From an uncultured Bacteroidota bacterium (GTDB lineage Bacteria > Bacteroidota > Bacteroidia > Chitinophagales > Chitinophagaceae): a stretch of 8,089 nt of DNA. The DNA lies in NCBI GenBank assembly GCA_903929655.1, contig CAIYVS010000742.1, positions 1 through 8,089 of the forward strand, in the 5' to 3' direction. Every line of letters begins with the position of its first letter. Position 1 is the stretch's first letter. Below the pieces are notes generated by a model that was not told the DNA's origin, made no database searches, and saw only the letters and a program-made list of their open reading frames with translations. Shown here piece after piece: positions 1 through 6,650 of this stretch. The translations under genes and the position numbers were made by a program.

Positions 1-263
1 CAATGATAGAGAGTAAGGTTGATGGAAATCTGTGCCAATGTGTTGTCTGGAATTGTTGGGTCAGCTGTGTAACGATTCCTTCCCGTGTAGTGAAAGATGG
101 GCTCTGCCACTCCATAGAAGAATAGACCAACTCCAATGCCACAGGCAAACAGCATCATGAACCAGCTGATACCATTGTATTCTGGAGGTTCATCATCTTT
201 GCCCAGCTTGATGTTGGAGTACTTGCTGAAGTAAAGCATCACCAAGAACAGGGCACACATATC
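1..263 (-). CDS. BCCT-family betaine/choline transporter, single internal exon of eukaryotic type (partial)
   Basis: Read on the minus strand from 263 downward, this stretch is open for 87 codons and leaves the window two bases into a codon that is probably Trp. The product begins DMCALFLVMLYFSKYSNIKLG and contains the BCCT signature FACGIGVGLFFYGVAEPIFH, followed by NLTLYH. BCCT proteins are 12-helix membrane transporters that take up betaine, choline or carnitine with sodium or protons. The glycine-rich GIGVG segment corresponds to the substrate and ion-binding helix in BetP. The codon immediately upstream in frame is TAG, made by the AG of a splice acceptor, so the frame opens exactly where an exon should begin. 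From memory, the wording resembles the glycine betaine transporter-like proteins of aquatic invertebrates more than bacterial BCCTs. The family call is strong; the animal origin is inference. Confidence 0.85.
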
Positions 264-410
264 CTAAAATAATGACAATGTATATCAGGAAATATTTTGT
301 GAATTGAACATGTGCATGATAATTCTAAAACAAACAAGGGTGAAGATTGTAACAGTTTTAAATTATTCAAAAACATAAAGAGCACAGGTATAGGAAAGCA
401 GGGAATAATA
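264..410 (-). other. Intron-like sequence with a 3' splice acceptor next to the BCCT exon
   Basis: On the minus strand the bases just before the BCCT exon read CATTGTCATTATTTTAG, a T-rich tract ending in AG at 265-264. A CTGAT sequence at 288-284, about 20 bases upstream, fits the loose yUnAy branch-point consensus. The rest is AT-rich and non-coding, with stops in the BCCT frame. No 5' donor is visible, because the sequence changes to bacterial coding DNA near 411. The short plus-strand open frame at 312-554 crosses the junction and has no recognisable product. The upper limit given here is the estimated junction, uncertain by some tens of bases. Confidence 0.65.
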
Positions 411-1466
411 AGAAAAATTCATCGAGTTGATGTTCTGTGTGAAGGTGATGGAATTGTTCTTATCAAAATCATAAGACGCACCTATGGAATTGAAAAAACC
501 ATCAAAATGACGCTGGGAGCGCTCGATGCCGTGAGTATAGCTACTATCTGTTGATTTATCCTGCTTGTCTATATTAGTATGGTTGTAATTACTGTTAAGC
601 CTGAAACTGCTGTTCAGAAATACATTCCATTTCCCTTTGCGCATATTCAGGTTTAAACTTCCATTGTATTTGTCGGCAGTGCCGGCACCTAAAGTGGCAG
701 TTCCGTTTATGCCTAAGCGGCCATCTTTTTTTGTAATAATGTTTATGATGCCTGTAAGTCCCTGGGCATCATATTTTGCAGAAGGGTTTGTTATCACTTC
801 CACACTTTCAATACTAGAGGCAGGCAGGCTTTGCAATGCAGATGCGGCATCTGTGCCTAATAAAGTAGCAGGCTTGCCATCAATGAGTATGGTTACGTCC
901 TGCTTGCCACGCAAACTTACAGCACCATCCACATCTACAGAAACAGAAGGCACATTCTGCAATACATCAGAGGCGCTTCCACCAGCGGTTGTTGTGTTTT
1001 TCTCTACATTAAATACTTTCTTGTCCACTTTCATTTCCATGATAGGGCGCTCGCCAACAATCGATACTTCTTTGAGTTTTGTAGCCCCGGAACTTACCTT
1101 GATCTTCCCCAGATTTTTATCAGGGGCATCCACTGTAAGTTGAATATTCGGTATGGTTTTCTGGTCCAGGCCTATAGCACTTATACGGAGTATAAATGTA
1201 CCTGTGCCTGTGTTTGTAATATTAAATGAACCATCATCCTGTGTAAGATCACCATTTACAACAGTAGAATCGGTATGGAGTAATGTAACTGTAGCATAAG
1301 AAACAGGGTTATTGGAAGCATCTACTAGCCTACCTGAAACCTTGCCAATTTTTGTGCTGGCATCTGCTGCGGAAGCCGGGCTTTTGGTGGCATTTGTCTG
1401 GGCAAATGAAGAAAGTGAAAAAAGGGTATAAGTTGCCAAAACCAAAACCCGTATATATAAATTCAT
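363..1466 (-). CDS. TonB-dependent outer-membrane receptor, N-terminal fragment cut by the junction
   Basis: This is an outer-membrane beta-barrel receptor of the Bacteroidota type with an N-terminal carboxypeptidase-regulatory-like domain. Such proteins import nutrients using energy from TonB, but the substrate cannot be told here. Residues 1-23 are a signal peptide ending in FAQ. Residues ~42-112 are the Ig-like CarboxypepD_reg domain (VSGRLVDASNNPVSYATV). Residues ~135-245 are the plug, with DVLQNVPSV, SLRGKQDVTILIDG and GIINIITKK. Barrel strands begin at ~252. Relatives usually have about 750-900 residues, so more than half is missing. The last convincing bacterial residues are near NINSMNFS (residues 345-352, base ~411). 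The final ~15 residues, to the stop at 363, look like translated intron sequence. The gene has its own 140-base upstream gap, so it may be transcribed separately from the glycosyltransferase. Confidence 0.85.
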   Translation of the reverse strand: MNLYIRVLVLATYTLFSLSSFAQTNATKSPASAADASTKIGKVSGRLVDASNNPVSYATVTLLHTDSTVVNGDLTQDDGSFNITNTGTGTFILRISAIGLDQKTIPNIQLTVDAPDKNLGKIKVSSGATKLKEVSIVGERPIMEMKVDKKVFNVEKNTTTAGGSASDVLQNVPSVSVDVDGAVSLRGKQDVTILIDGKPATLLGTDAASALQSLPASSIESVEVITNPSAKYDAQGLTGIINIITKKDGRLGINGTATLGAGTADKYNGSLNLNMRKGKWNVFLNSSFRLNSNYNHTNIDKQDKSTDSSYTHGIERSQRHFDGFFNSIGASYDFDKNNSITFTQNINSMNFSYYSLLSYTCALYVFE

Positions 1467-1606
1467 AAATATTTCTAAAATAAAGCAGCAAAGTTTAAGT
1501 AAATAAAGGAGATATTAAGGGTTATTTGATAATAAAATATTGTTAAATGCGCAACTCATTCCTGAAAACTTCATAATGAAAGGAAAACAGGTTTAATAAA
1601 CTTCAA
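1467..1606. other. Intergenic gap between glycosyltransferase and TonB receptor genes
   Basis: This AT-rich gap of 140 bases must hold the end of the glycosyltransferase transcript and the leader of the receptor gene. On the minus strand TTAAACTTTG (1498-1489) resembles the Bacteroidota -7 element TAnnTTTG but with one extra spacer base, about 22 bases before the receptor ATG. I see no convincing -33 partner. A small palindrome, GTTTAATAAAC at 1591-1601, lies just past the glycosyltransferase stop but is too weak to call a terminator. Confidence 0.35.
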
Positions 1607-2575
1607 TTATTCTACCACTTTATCATTCCAGCCCAGGCGGTCCTCAACCAGGTAGTGATTCCTGTCGGCGGCGCTGCGCGATACCAGTTCTGCCACAAAA
1701 CCGGTAAGGAAAAATAAGGTGCCAATCACCATAGTAGTGAGTGCAATATAAAAGCCGGGTTTATTAGTAAGGCCGTAGTCTGCCCCTTCTTTAAACCTTT
1801 CTACTATAAGCCATATTGTACAAACAAGGCCTATTAAAAAAGTAAAAGAGCCAAAAGCGCCGAAAAAATGCATGGGCTTTTTACCAAACCTGCTTATAAA
1901 CTGCACCGATAAAAGATCCAGGAACCCATGAACAAAGCGGTTCCAGCCAAATTTAGACACGCCATATTTGCGTGCCATGTGCTGCACTACTTTCTCCCCT
2001 ATTTTATGAAAACCAGCCTCTTTGGCCAGCACCGGAATAAAGCGGTGCATATCTCCGTATATTTCTATACTCTTAACTACTTTACGCTTATATGATTTAA
2101 GGCCGCAATTAAAATCGTGCAATTTTATGCCCGACATGGAACGGTTTACTGCATTATAAAGCTTGGATGGCAGATTTTTTGTTACTGCATTATCATAGCG
2201 TATTTTTTTCCAGCCACTTACCATGTCAAACCCGTCCACCACAATCATCTTGTACAATTCCGGTATTTCGTCCGGGCTATCCTGTAAATCAGCATCCATG
2301 GTAATGATCACATTACCTTTGGCGGCTTTAAAACCCTCGTTCAGAGCAGGGCTTTTGCCATAATTGCGCTGAAATTTGATGCCACGAACGGCAGGATATT
2401 GAAGCGAAAGCCCTACAATCACATTCCAGCTATTGTCTGTGCTGCCATCGTCTATCATGATCACTTCGTGTTTATAGCCATGTGCATTACAGACACGTTC
2501 TATCCACTCGATCAGCTCGGGTAAGGATTCTTCCTCGTTAAACAGAGGTATGACAATGGAAATATCTAAAGACAT
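1607..2575 (-). CDS. Family 2 glycosyltransferase, GtrB/DPM1-like, membrane anchored
   Basis: This 322-residue protein has the layout of polyprenyl-phosphate glycosyltransferases, which move a sugar from a nucleotide donor to an undecaprenyl phosphate carrier at the inner leaflet of the cytoplasmic membrane. The GT-A catalytic domain covers residues ~5-230: SIVIPLFNEEESLPELI near the N-terminus, IDDGSTDNSW at 41-50 (nucleotide binding), and MDADLQD at 93-99 containing the DxD metal site. HRFIPVLA at 177-184 and RKYGVSKF at 202-209 are also typical. Two hydrophobic helices follow at ~236-257 and ~273-297, with a short charged tail. The length is normal and nothing is missing. The ATG at 2575 gives the standard N-terminus. 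The gene lies 109 bases after the DUF4199 gene on the same strand, so it may be the last gene of that operon or have its own promoter. The sugar is not predictable from sequence. Confidence 0.9.
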   Translation of the reverse strand: MSLDISIVIPLFNEEESLPELIEWIERVCNAHGYKHEVIMIDDGSTDNSWNVIVGLSLQYPAVRGIKFQRNYGKSPALNEGFKAAKGNVIITMDADLQDSPDEIPELYKMIVVDGFDMVSGWKKIRYDNAVTKNLPSKLYNAVNRSMSGIKLHDFNCGLKSYKRKVVKSIEIYGDMHRFIPVLAKEAGFHKIGEKVVQHMARKYGVSKFGWNRFVHGFLDLLSVQFISRFGKKPMHFFGAFGSFTFLIGLVCTIWLIVERFKEGADYGLTNKPGFYIALTTMVIGTLFFLTGFVAELVSRSAADRNHYLVEDRLGWNDKVVE

Positions 2576-2656
2576 TGAAGTGCTAAAATACAGGATTTTG
2601 TTATACGCTTAAGGGGATTTGATATTACAAATAATGATTTTAGCTTTTATTAACTT

Positions 2657-2681
2657 TTGAAGCCGCAAATTGCGACTTCAA
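2657..2681 (-). terminator. Hairpin three bases past the DUF4199 stop codon
   Basis: A near-perfect inverted repeat has 12-base arms, TTGAAGCCGCAA and TTGCGACTTCAA, around a single central A. The one mismatch becomes a G-T type pair in RNA. In practice the stem would be about 9-10 pairs with an AT loop. It follows the TAA of the upstream minus-strand gene almost directly, which suits a transcript end. On the minus strand it is not followed by a clear T-run; on the plus strand it is followed by GTTTTA. It could therefore be a weak or factor-dependent terminator, a 3' end stabiliser, or a site that lowers expression of the glycosyltransferase gene. The inverted repeat is certain; its function is inferred. 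Confidence 0.5.
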
Positions 2682-2684
2682 GTT

Positions 2685-3185
2685 TTACATACCCATATTG
2701 GGATTCGGCCCTTTCTTTTTAGGAATAGCCGCGGCAATTAATGACAAAATAGCTCCCCAGAACATGGTGCCGAAAATAACACCTGCCACCATAAATAATT
2801 TGAAATATTTGCGTGTCCACTCCATGCTTTGCTCAATTTTATCATCACTCATACCCCTGTCTGACATACTTTGGCGTGCCATCTCCATTCCTTTATCCAT
2901 CATTTCAGGAAAAATAAATGTTGAAATAAATGACCAAACCAATAAGAGGATGGTAATAAGGGCACACGCTTTGAAGCAGGAACTGAATACATTGCCAAAA
3001 GTTACAAAACCATCGTTGGCTTTTGCATAAGCGTTAGCATTCAGTATTAATCCAATAAGCATCGGGATGTAGGAAATATACTGCATTCCGGGCTTAAAAG
3101 CTAGGCCGGAAATATAAAGAACCAGGTAAATAACGATCATTACTATGCCTGTAACGAGGCCGTACATTAAATGTGTTTGTTTCAT
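2685..3185 (-). CDS. DUF4199 family inner-membrane protein
   Basis: This small 166-residue integral membrane protein matches the layout of DUF4199 proteins, a family nearly confined to Bacteroidota and of unknown function. Four hydrophobic segments are visible at about residues 7-29, 36-54, 71-93 and 128-154. Between the second and third is the polar stretch NANAYAKANDGFVTFGNVF, and between the third and fourth a charged loop rich in Met, Asp and Arg (EMARQSMSDRGMSDDKIEQS), as is usual for the family. The C-terminus ends in a basic KKK and an Asn/Pro/Met tail, probably cytosolic. The ATG at 3185 is 4 bases after the stop of the dihydroorotase-like gene, so the two are almost certainly cotranscribed and possibly translationally coupled. 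The family assignment comes from overall pattern and genomic setting. No catalytic motif is seen. Confidence 0.75.
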   Translation of the reverse strand: MKQTHLMYGLVTGIVMIVIYLVLYISGLAFKPGMQYISYIPMLIGLILNANAYAKANDGFVTFGNVFSSCFKACALITILLLVWSFISTFIFPEMMDKGMEMARQSMSDRGMSDDKIEQSMEWTRKYFKLFMVAGVIFGTMFWGAILSLIAAAIPKKKGPNPNMGM

Positions 3186-3189
3186 TTGG

Positions 3190-4458
3190 TTATTGATTTA
3201 AGTAAACGTTTGTTTGATTAATGATACCCAAAACTTTTCCATTTAGTTCTTTTCCTATAAATGGATTGTTACGGGACATGGATTTAATATTAGCTTCACT
3301 CAGTGTCGATTTTTCTCCGGGAGTAAATATAGTAAAATCTAATTTATTTTTTTCGGCAATTACTGCATCTGGTAATCCAAATATTTTACGGGGATTTATA
3401 GAAAGCAATTGTACCAGTTTTTCTAATGATAGCTGCTTGCCCACTGCATTCCATATGATGCTGAACGCATTTTCCTGCACATTCATGCCATCAGAAGCAT
3501 ATTCAAATTCCCTGGCCTTGGCGTCCCACTCCTGCGGGCGGTGATGCGATGCAATACAATCTATGGTTCCATCTGCAAGGCCGGCAATAAGCGCCTGACG
3601 GTCGCTTTCGCTGCGCAATGGTGGTGAAACTTTATATACGCTATTATAGCTGTGCAAAGCTTCGTCAGTTAATGCAAGATGGTAGGGAGTTACGGAACAG
3701 CTTAGCGCCAGGCCCTCTGACTTTGCTTTTTTTATCAGTTCGAGCGACTGAGCAGTTGAAACACCTGATATGTGCAGCTTTGAATTGGTATAACGCAACA
3801 ATTCTATATCACGGTGCACCATTAAAGTCTCTGCCAGTGCGGGTATCCCGGCCATACCAAGGCTTGTGGATATGGGCCCCTCATGCATTAGGCCACCTGC
3901 AGACAAAGCATTGTCAAGAGGTATCTGGATTACAGTCCCCTTAAAAGACCTTACATATTCCAGTGCTTTCAGCATCAGTCCGGCGTTTTGCACGGGTTTC
4001 CAACCATCCGTAAAAGCAAGCGCACCATAGGTATGCATATCCATCATTTCAGCCAGGTCTTTACCATCGGTATTCTGGGTAATGGCTCCCATAGGATGAA
4101 GTGAAACAATATGCCCTTTTGCTTTCTGGGCAACGTATTGTATAGATGATTTGGTACTTAAAGCAGGCTGCGTGTTGGGACCTAAGAGTACATTTGTAAA
4201 ACCTCCGGCAGCAGCTGCATTCAGGCCGCTTTCTATGGTTTCCTTGTGCTCAAATCCGGGTTCCCGGTAATCGGCAAAAACATCAACCCATCCGGGGCTG
4301 ATGTGCAAACCGGGAATATCAATTACCTGCTCTGCTTTTACATCAAGAGAAGCAGCGATGGTTTTAATAAGACCATGCTCAATTAAAAGATCAACAATTT
4401 TTCCATTAAATTCTGACTGCGGATCTACAATCCGGGCCTTGCGGATGAGCACTAGCAT
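3190..4458 (-). CDS. Dihydroorotase-like amidohydrolase lacking metal ligands (probable non-catalytic paralogue)
   Basis: The 422-residue sequence follows class I dihydroorotases from end to end (GPNTQP at 93-98, PMGAIT at 122-127, EGPISTSLG at 193-201, RDIELL at 216-221, SPPLRS at 278-283, INPRKIFGLP at 354-363). Active enzymes cyclise carbamoyl-aspartate to dihydroorotate in pyrimidine synthesis, using two zinc ions. Here the metal site is gone. The HxH before LREPG is F61-A-D63 in VFADYREPG. The DDG near 151 is DGW. The His of the usual QHxED is I179. The second His of HIxHVST is G232, and PHH is P258-Y-H. The Asp of ATDHAP is H305. Asn95 and Arg65, which bind substrate in the family, remain. 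The frame is intact, so it is not a decaying gene. It starts 6 bases after the vWA gene stop. It may be structural, like the inactive PyrC' (PyrX) that supports aspartate transcarbamoylase in Pseudomonas, or have another role. A true pyrC should exist elsewhere in the genome. Confidence 0.85.
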   Translation of the reverse strand: MLVLIRKARIVDPQSEFNGKIVDLLIEHGLIKTIAASLDVKAEQVIDIPGLHISPGWVDVFADYREPGFEHKETIESGLNAAAAGGFTNVLLGPNTQPALSTKSSIQYVAQKAKGHIVSLHPMGAITQNTDGKDLAEMMDMHTYGALAFTDGWKPVQNAGLMLKALEYVRSFKGTVIQIPLDNALSAGGLMHEGPISTSLGMAGIPALAETLMVHRDIELLRYTNSKLHISGVSTAQSLELIKKAKSEGLALSCSVTPYHLALTDEALHSYNSVYKVSPPLRSESDRQALIAGLADGTIDCIASHHRPQEWDAKAREFEYASDGMNVQENAFSIIWNAVGKQLSLEKLVQLLSINPRKIFGLPDAVIAEKNKLDFTIFTPGEKSTLSEANIKSMSRNNPFIGKELNGKVLGIINQTNVYLNQ

Positions 4459-4464
4459 AAGCAG

Positions 4465-6504
4465 CTATTGAGTAGCAACATTTTGTTTGCGAAAGCCGCC
4501 TGCCAGTAAATAAGTTTCGGCAGCCAGCAATAACAGGGCTAAAATAGCACAAACTTTCCAAAGCGGGAAGCCATTCCAGTCATCCTTTGCTTTTGCCGAC
4601 CCTGTTTCGCTTATATCCAGCCATTTTATATTGGCCCCATTCCATTGTTTTTTCAGAGAATTGATGTCCCGTGCAACCAGGCGCGATTCACTCCTGTCGT
4701 GGTTCAGGGCAATAACAGTGGTATCTCCGCTGGCAGCTGCAAGGCTGTAAAAACCGGATTGCTGCACTGCCTGGTCAGCAAAAACTTCCAGTCCTGCCCC
4801 ACTGGGGCGCTGGGGAGGGATAATGTCTATGCCAGGCGCATAAATATGCACCATATTACGCTCGTCAGCATTATTCAGGGATAGATAAACGGCCTGTTGC
4901 TTACCGGTAGTTATAGCAAACATATCCCCGCTTTTTGATTGTATGGCCATTTGGTACAGGAAGGGCGCGAAAAAATAGGAACCCGGAAAATTGCCGGATT
5001 GAAGGTCTGCTGAAACTGCGCAAATATATAATTGACCTCTCGAAGGAGTATAGCGTGCCAGTAAAGGATCGCCATTGCGGAAACTGAGAATGGACTGCTG
5101 ATTGGCAGTGAGCCCCGAATTGATGATATAATGCCAGCTTGTTGCAGGTAATTGCACATTGTCGGGTATTTTTTCAAAAATATCTTTTACCAGGTTACTG
5201 CCTTCCTGCAGGGAGCTTGCTGTTTGCGCCGATGTATCTATGCCATCTATATGTATATCTCCCAAACTTTTCAGGCCCTCATTCAGTTCCGAAAAATTAC
5301 TTGTCCTGCCTGGGAATATGCAGATGCTTTGTCCTTGTTGCAGAGCATCGTTCAATATTTTGCCGAGGTTTTTATCAATACGGGTAACGCCATTTAGTAT
5401 CAGCAGGTTGTTTTCATTCAGCTTAGCCGGTATAGACTGGATATTGGCCTGGTTGAGGTGAAAACCATTATAGGCATGAAATGCAGCCTGTATATAGGGA
5501 TTGGCCTGCCCTTCATTCAAGACCAGCACCGATAAATTAGATGCACTCCTGGCACTAATGCGGAAAGTATCATCAAAACGGATGGAGGCATCATTAATGC
5601 TCAGTTCCATACGCTGCCAGTTGGCATCATTCAGCTGGAAACTGAGGGTATCAATGCTTTCATTCTTATTACTAAAAGATACAGAAGCCGCACTTTTTAC
5701 CTGCCCGTTGATCTTTAATTGCAATATAGGATTTTCTTTCGGTTGTTTACCCGTCAGTCTTGTCAGGACGATCAACTTGTTGGTCTGGCTGGTTTGTAAA
5801 ACAGGAGCATTGAGGTAAGCAGTATCTATATACATATTAGATACTTCCTCTGCCTGCACGGGTATGCCGAAGAAAGTAATATGCCTCAGCAATGTGGTAT
5901 CAGGCTGCGCAGGAAAAGAACTGCTCTGCATATCAGAATAATAGTACACATCTGCCCCTGCAGCAGCTTCATTCTCCAAAATGCTTTGCACCATAGCCAG
6001 GGTTTGGTTCAGGGTCTTACTGTTTGGAGATACATCCAGGCTGTTGATCTCAGTAAGTACTTTATCGGCAGGCAAGGGCTGGTAACTAGGGGGCTTATCA
6101 TTACTGAGCAATAGGAAACGGGTGCCCGGTATGGCTTCCCGCACCTGTTTTGTGGCGGCATCTTTGGCGGTCTCCAGCAGGTTCCGCGCTCCTTTTTTCA
6201 GCGACATGCTGTAGGAATTATCTATATAGATCACCTTCAGTTTATTGCCCGTATCTTTTTTATTACGGCTAAAGAAAGGCTGTGCAAATGCCAGGATCAG
6301 AAACAATAAGAACAGCAGGCGTGCAGCCAGCAGCCATTTATATCTCACTTCCGACTGCCTGCGTGAATTGAGCTGTATATTCTTTAAAAAACGGGTATTA
6401 GAAAAAAAGACGGTCTTATACCTGCGCAGGTTGAAGAGGTGTATCAACACAGGTATGGCAAGGCTAAGCCCGGCAACAAGGAAAAGAGGATAAAGAAAAC
6501 TCAC
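4465..6504 (-). CDS. BatA-type membrane protein with von Willebrand factor A domain
   Basis: This 679-residue protein is anchored in the inner membrane and has a large central region. The N-terminus is the BatA double-helix domain: FLYPLFLVAGLSLAIPVLIH at 3-22 is the first helix, followed by LFNLRRYKTVFFSNTRFL, and the second helix is at ~58-77 ending in FAQPFF. A vWA domain follows, with the MIDAS motif DNSYS at 95-99, a Thr at 164 or 168 and Asp191 in YYSDMQ, so metal binding looks possible. The middle (~200-640) is not assigned. A last helix lies at ~649-668 with a short basic tail. Bat proteins in Bacteroidota have been linked to aerotolerance and envelope stress, but this long form is poorly described. 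The start is GTG at 6504: an in-frame TAA lies at 6525-6523 and no ATG lies between, and the N-terminus from GTG fits the family. It is the first gene of the operon with the dihydroorotase-like and DUF4199 genes. Confidence 0.87.
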   Translation of the reverse strand: MSFLYPLFLVAGLSLAIPVLIHLFNLRRYKTVFFSNTRFLKNIQLNSRRQSEVRYKWLLAARLLFLLFLILAFAQPFFSRNKKDTGNKLKVIYIDNSYSMSLKKGARNLLETAKDAATKQVREAIPGTRFLLLSNDKPPSYQPLPADKVLTEINSLDVSPNSKTLNQTLAMVQSILENEAAAGADVYYYSDMQSSSFPAQPDTTLLRHITFFGIPVQAEEVSNMYIDTAYLNAPVLQTSQTNKLIVLTRLTGKQPKENPILQLKINGQVKSAASVSFSNKNESIDTLSFQLNDANWQRMELSINDASIRFDDTFRISARSASNLSVLVLNEGQANPYIQAAFHAYNGFHLNQANIQSIPAKLNENNLLILNGVTRIDKNLGKILNDALQQGQSICIFPGRTSNFSELNEGLKSLGDIHIDGIDTSAQTASSLQEGSNLVKDIFEKIPDNVQLPATSWHYIINSGLTANQQSILSFRNGDPLLARYTPSRGQLYICAVSADLQSGNFPGSYFFAPFLYQMAIQSKSGDMFAITTGKQQAVYLSLNNADERNMVHIYAPGIDIIPPQRPSGAGLEVFADQAVQQSGFYSLAAASGDTTVIALNHDRSESRLVARDINSLKKQWNGANIKWLDISETGSAKAKDDWNGFPLWKVCAILALLLLAAETYLLAGGFRKQNVATQ

Positions 6505-6508
6505 TAAG

Positions 6509-6538
6509 CAAATATCGTTTAATTACTCAATTGCGCAA
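6509..6538 (-). promoter_or_regulatory. Candidate Bacteroidota promoter for the vWA operon
   Basis: On the minus strand TTG (6538-6536) is followed after exactly 19 bases by GATATTTG (6516-6509), which differs from the -7 consensus TAnnTTTG only in its first base. The spacing suits Bacteroidota sigma-A promoters. If used, transcription would begin at or within a few bases of the GTG start, giving a nearly leaderless message. An alternative -7, TATCTTTT at 6572-6565, would leave a leader of about 55 bases. The assignment rests on pattern only. Confidence 0.35.
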
Positions 6539-6628
6539 TAGCTGAATGGTTCCATTGAATAGTTAAAAGATAGATAAAATGCTATAGGTCTGTTATTTCT
6601 CTAAATCTTCGCGTTGAGTTACTATATT

Positions 6629-6636
6629 TATCTTTG
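6629..6636 (+). promoter_or_regulatory. Candidate -7 element for the secreted-protein gene
   Basis: TATCTTTG matches the Bacteroidota -7 consensus TAnnTTTG at every fixed position and ends 14 bases before the ATG at 6651. Transcription would start near 6641, leaving a leader of about 10 bases and no room for a Shine-Dalgarno site, which this phylum often lacks. No TTTG sits at the usual -33 distance; the nearest TTG (6614-6616) is only 12 bases upstream. The element lies in the 146-base region shared with the divergent vWA operon. Confidence 0.4.
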
Positions 6637-6650
6637 TAAGATAATCGAAT

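Noticed and set aside
312..554. 80-codon plus-strand open frame across the junction
   Set aside because: It spans intron-like DNA and the antisense of the TonB receptor barrel, has no recognisable motif, and exists only because of the junction.
637..1143. 168-codon plus-strand open frame
   Set aside because: It is the antisense of the TonB receptor plug region, whose minus-strand motifs are clear.
1591..1601. GTTTAATAAAC palindrome after the glycosyltransferase stop
   Set aside because: Five-base AT-rich arms with one intervening base are too weak for a terminator and expected by chance in AT-rich DNA.
3190..4458. Reading the dihydroorotase gene as a normal pyrC
   Set aside because: The HxH and later metal-binding positions are replaced, so naming it pyrC would overstate its activity.
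4911..5177. 88-codon minus-strand open frame
   Set aside because: It lies inside the vWA protein gene in another frame, with no start context or family-like sequence.
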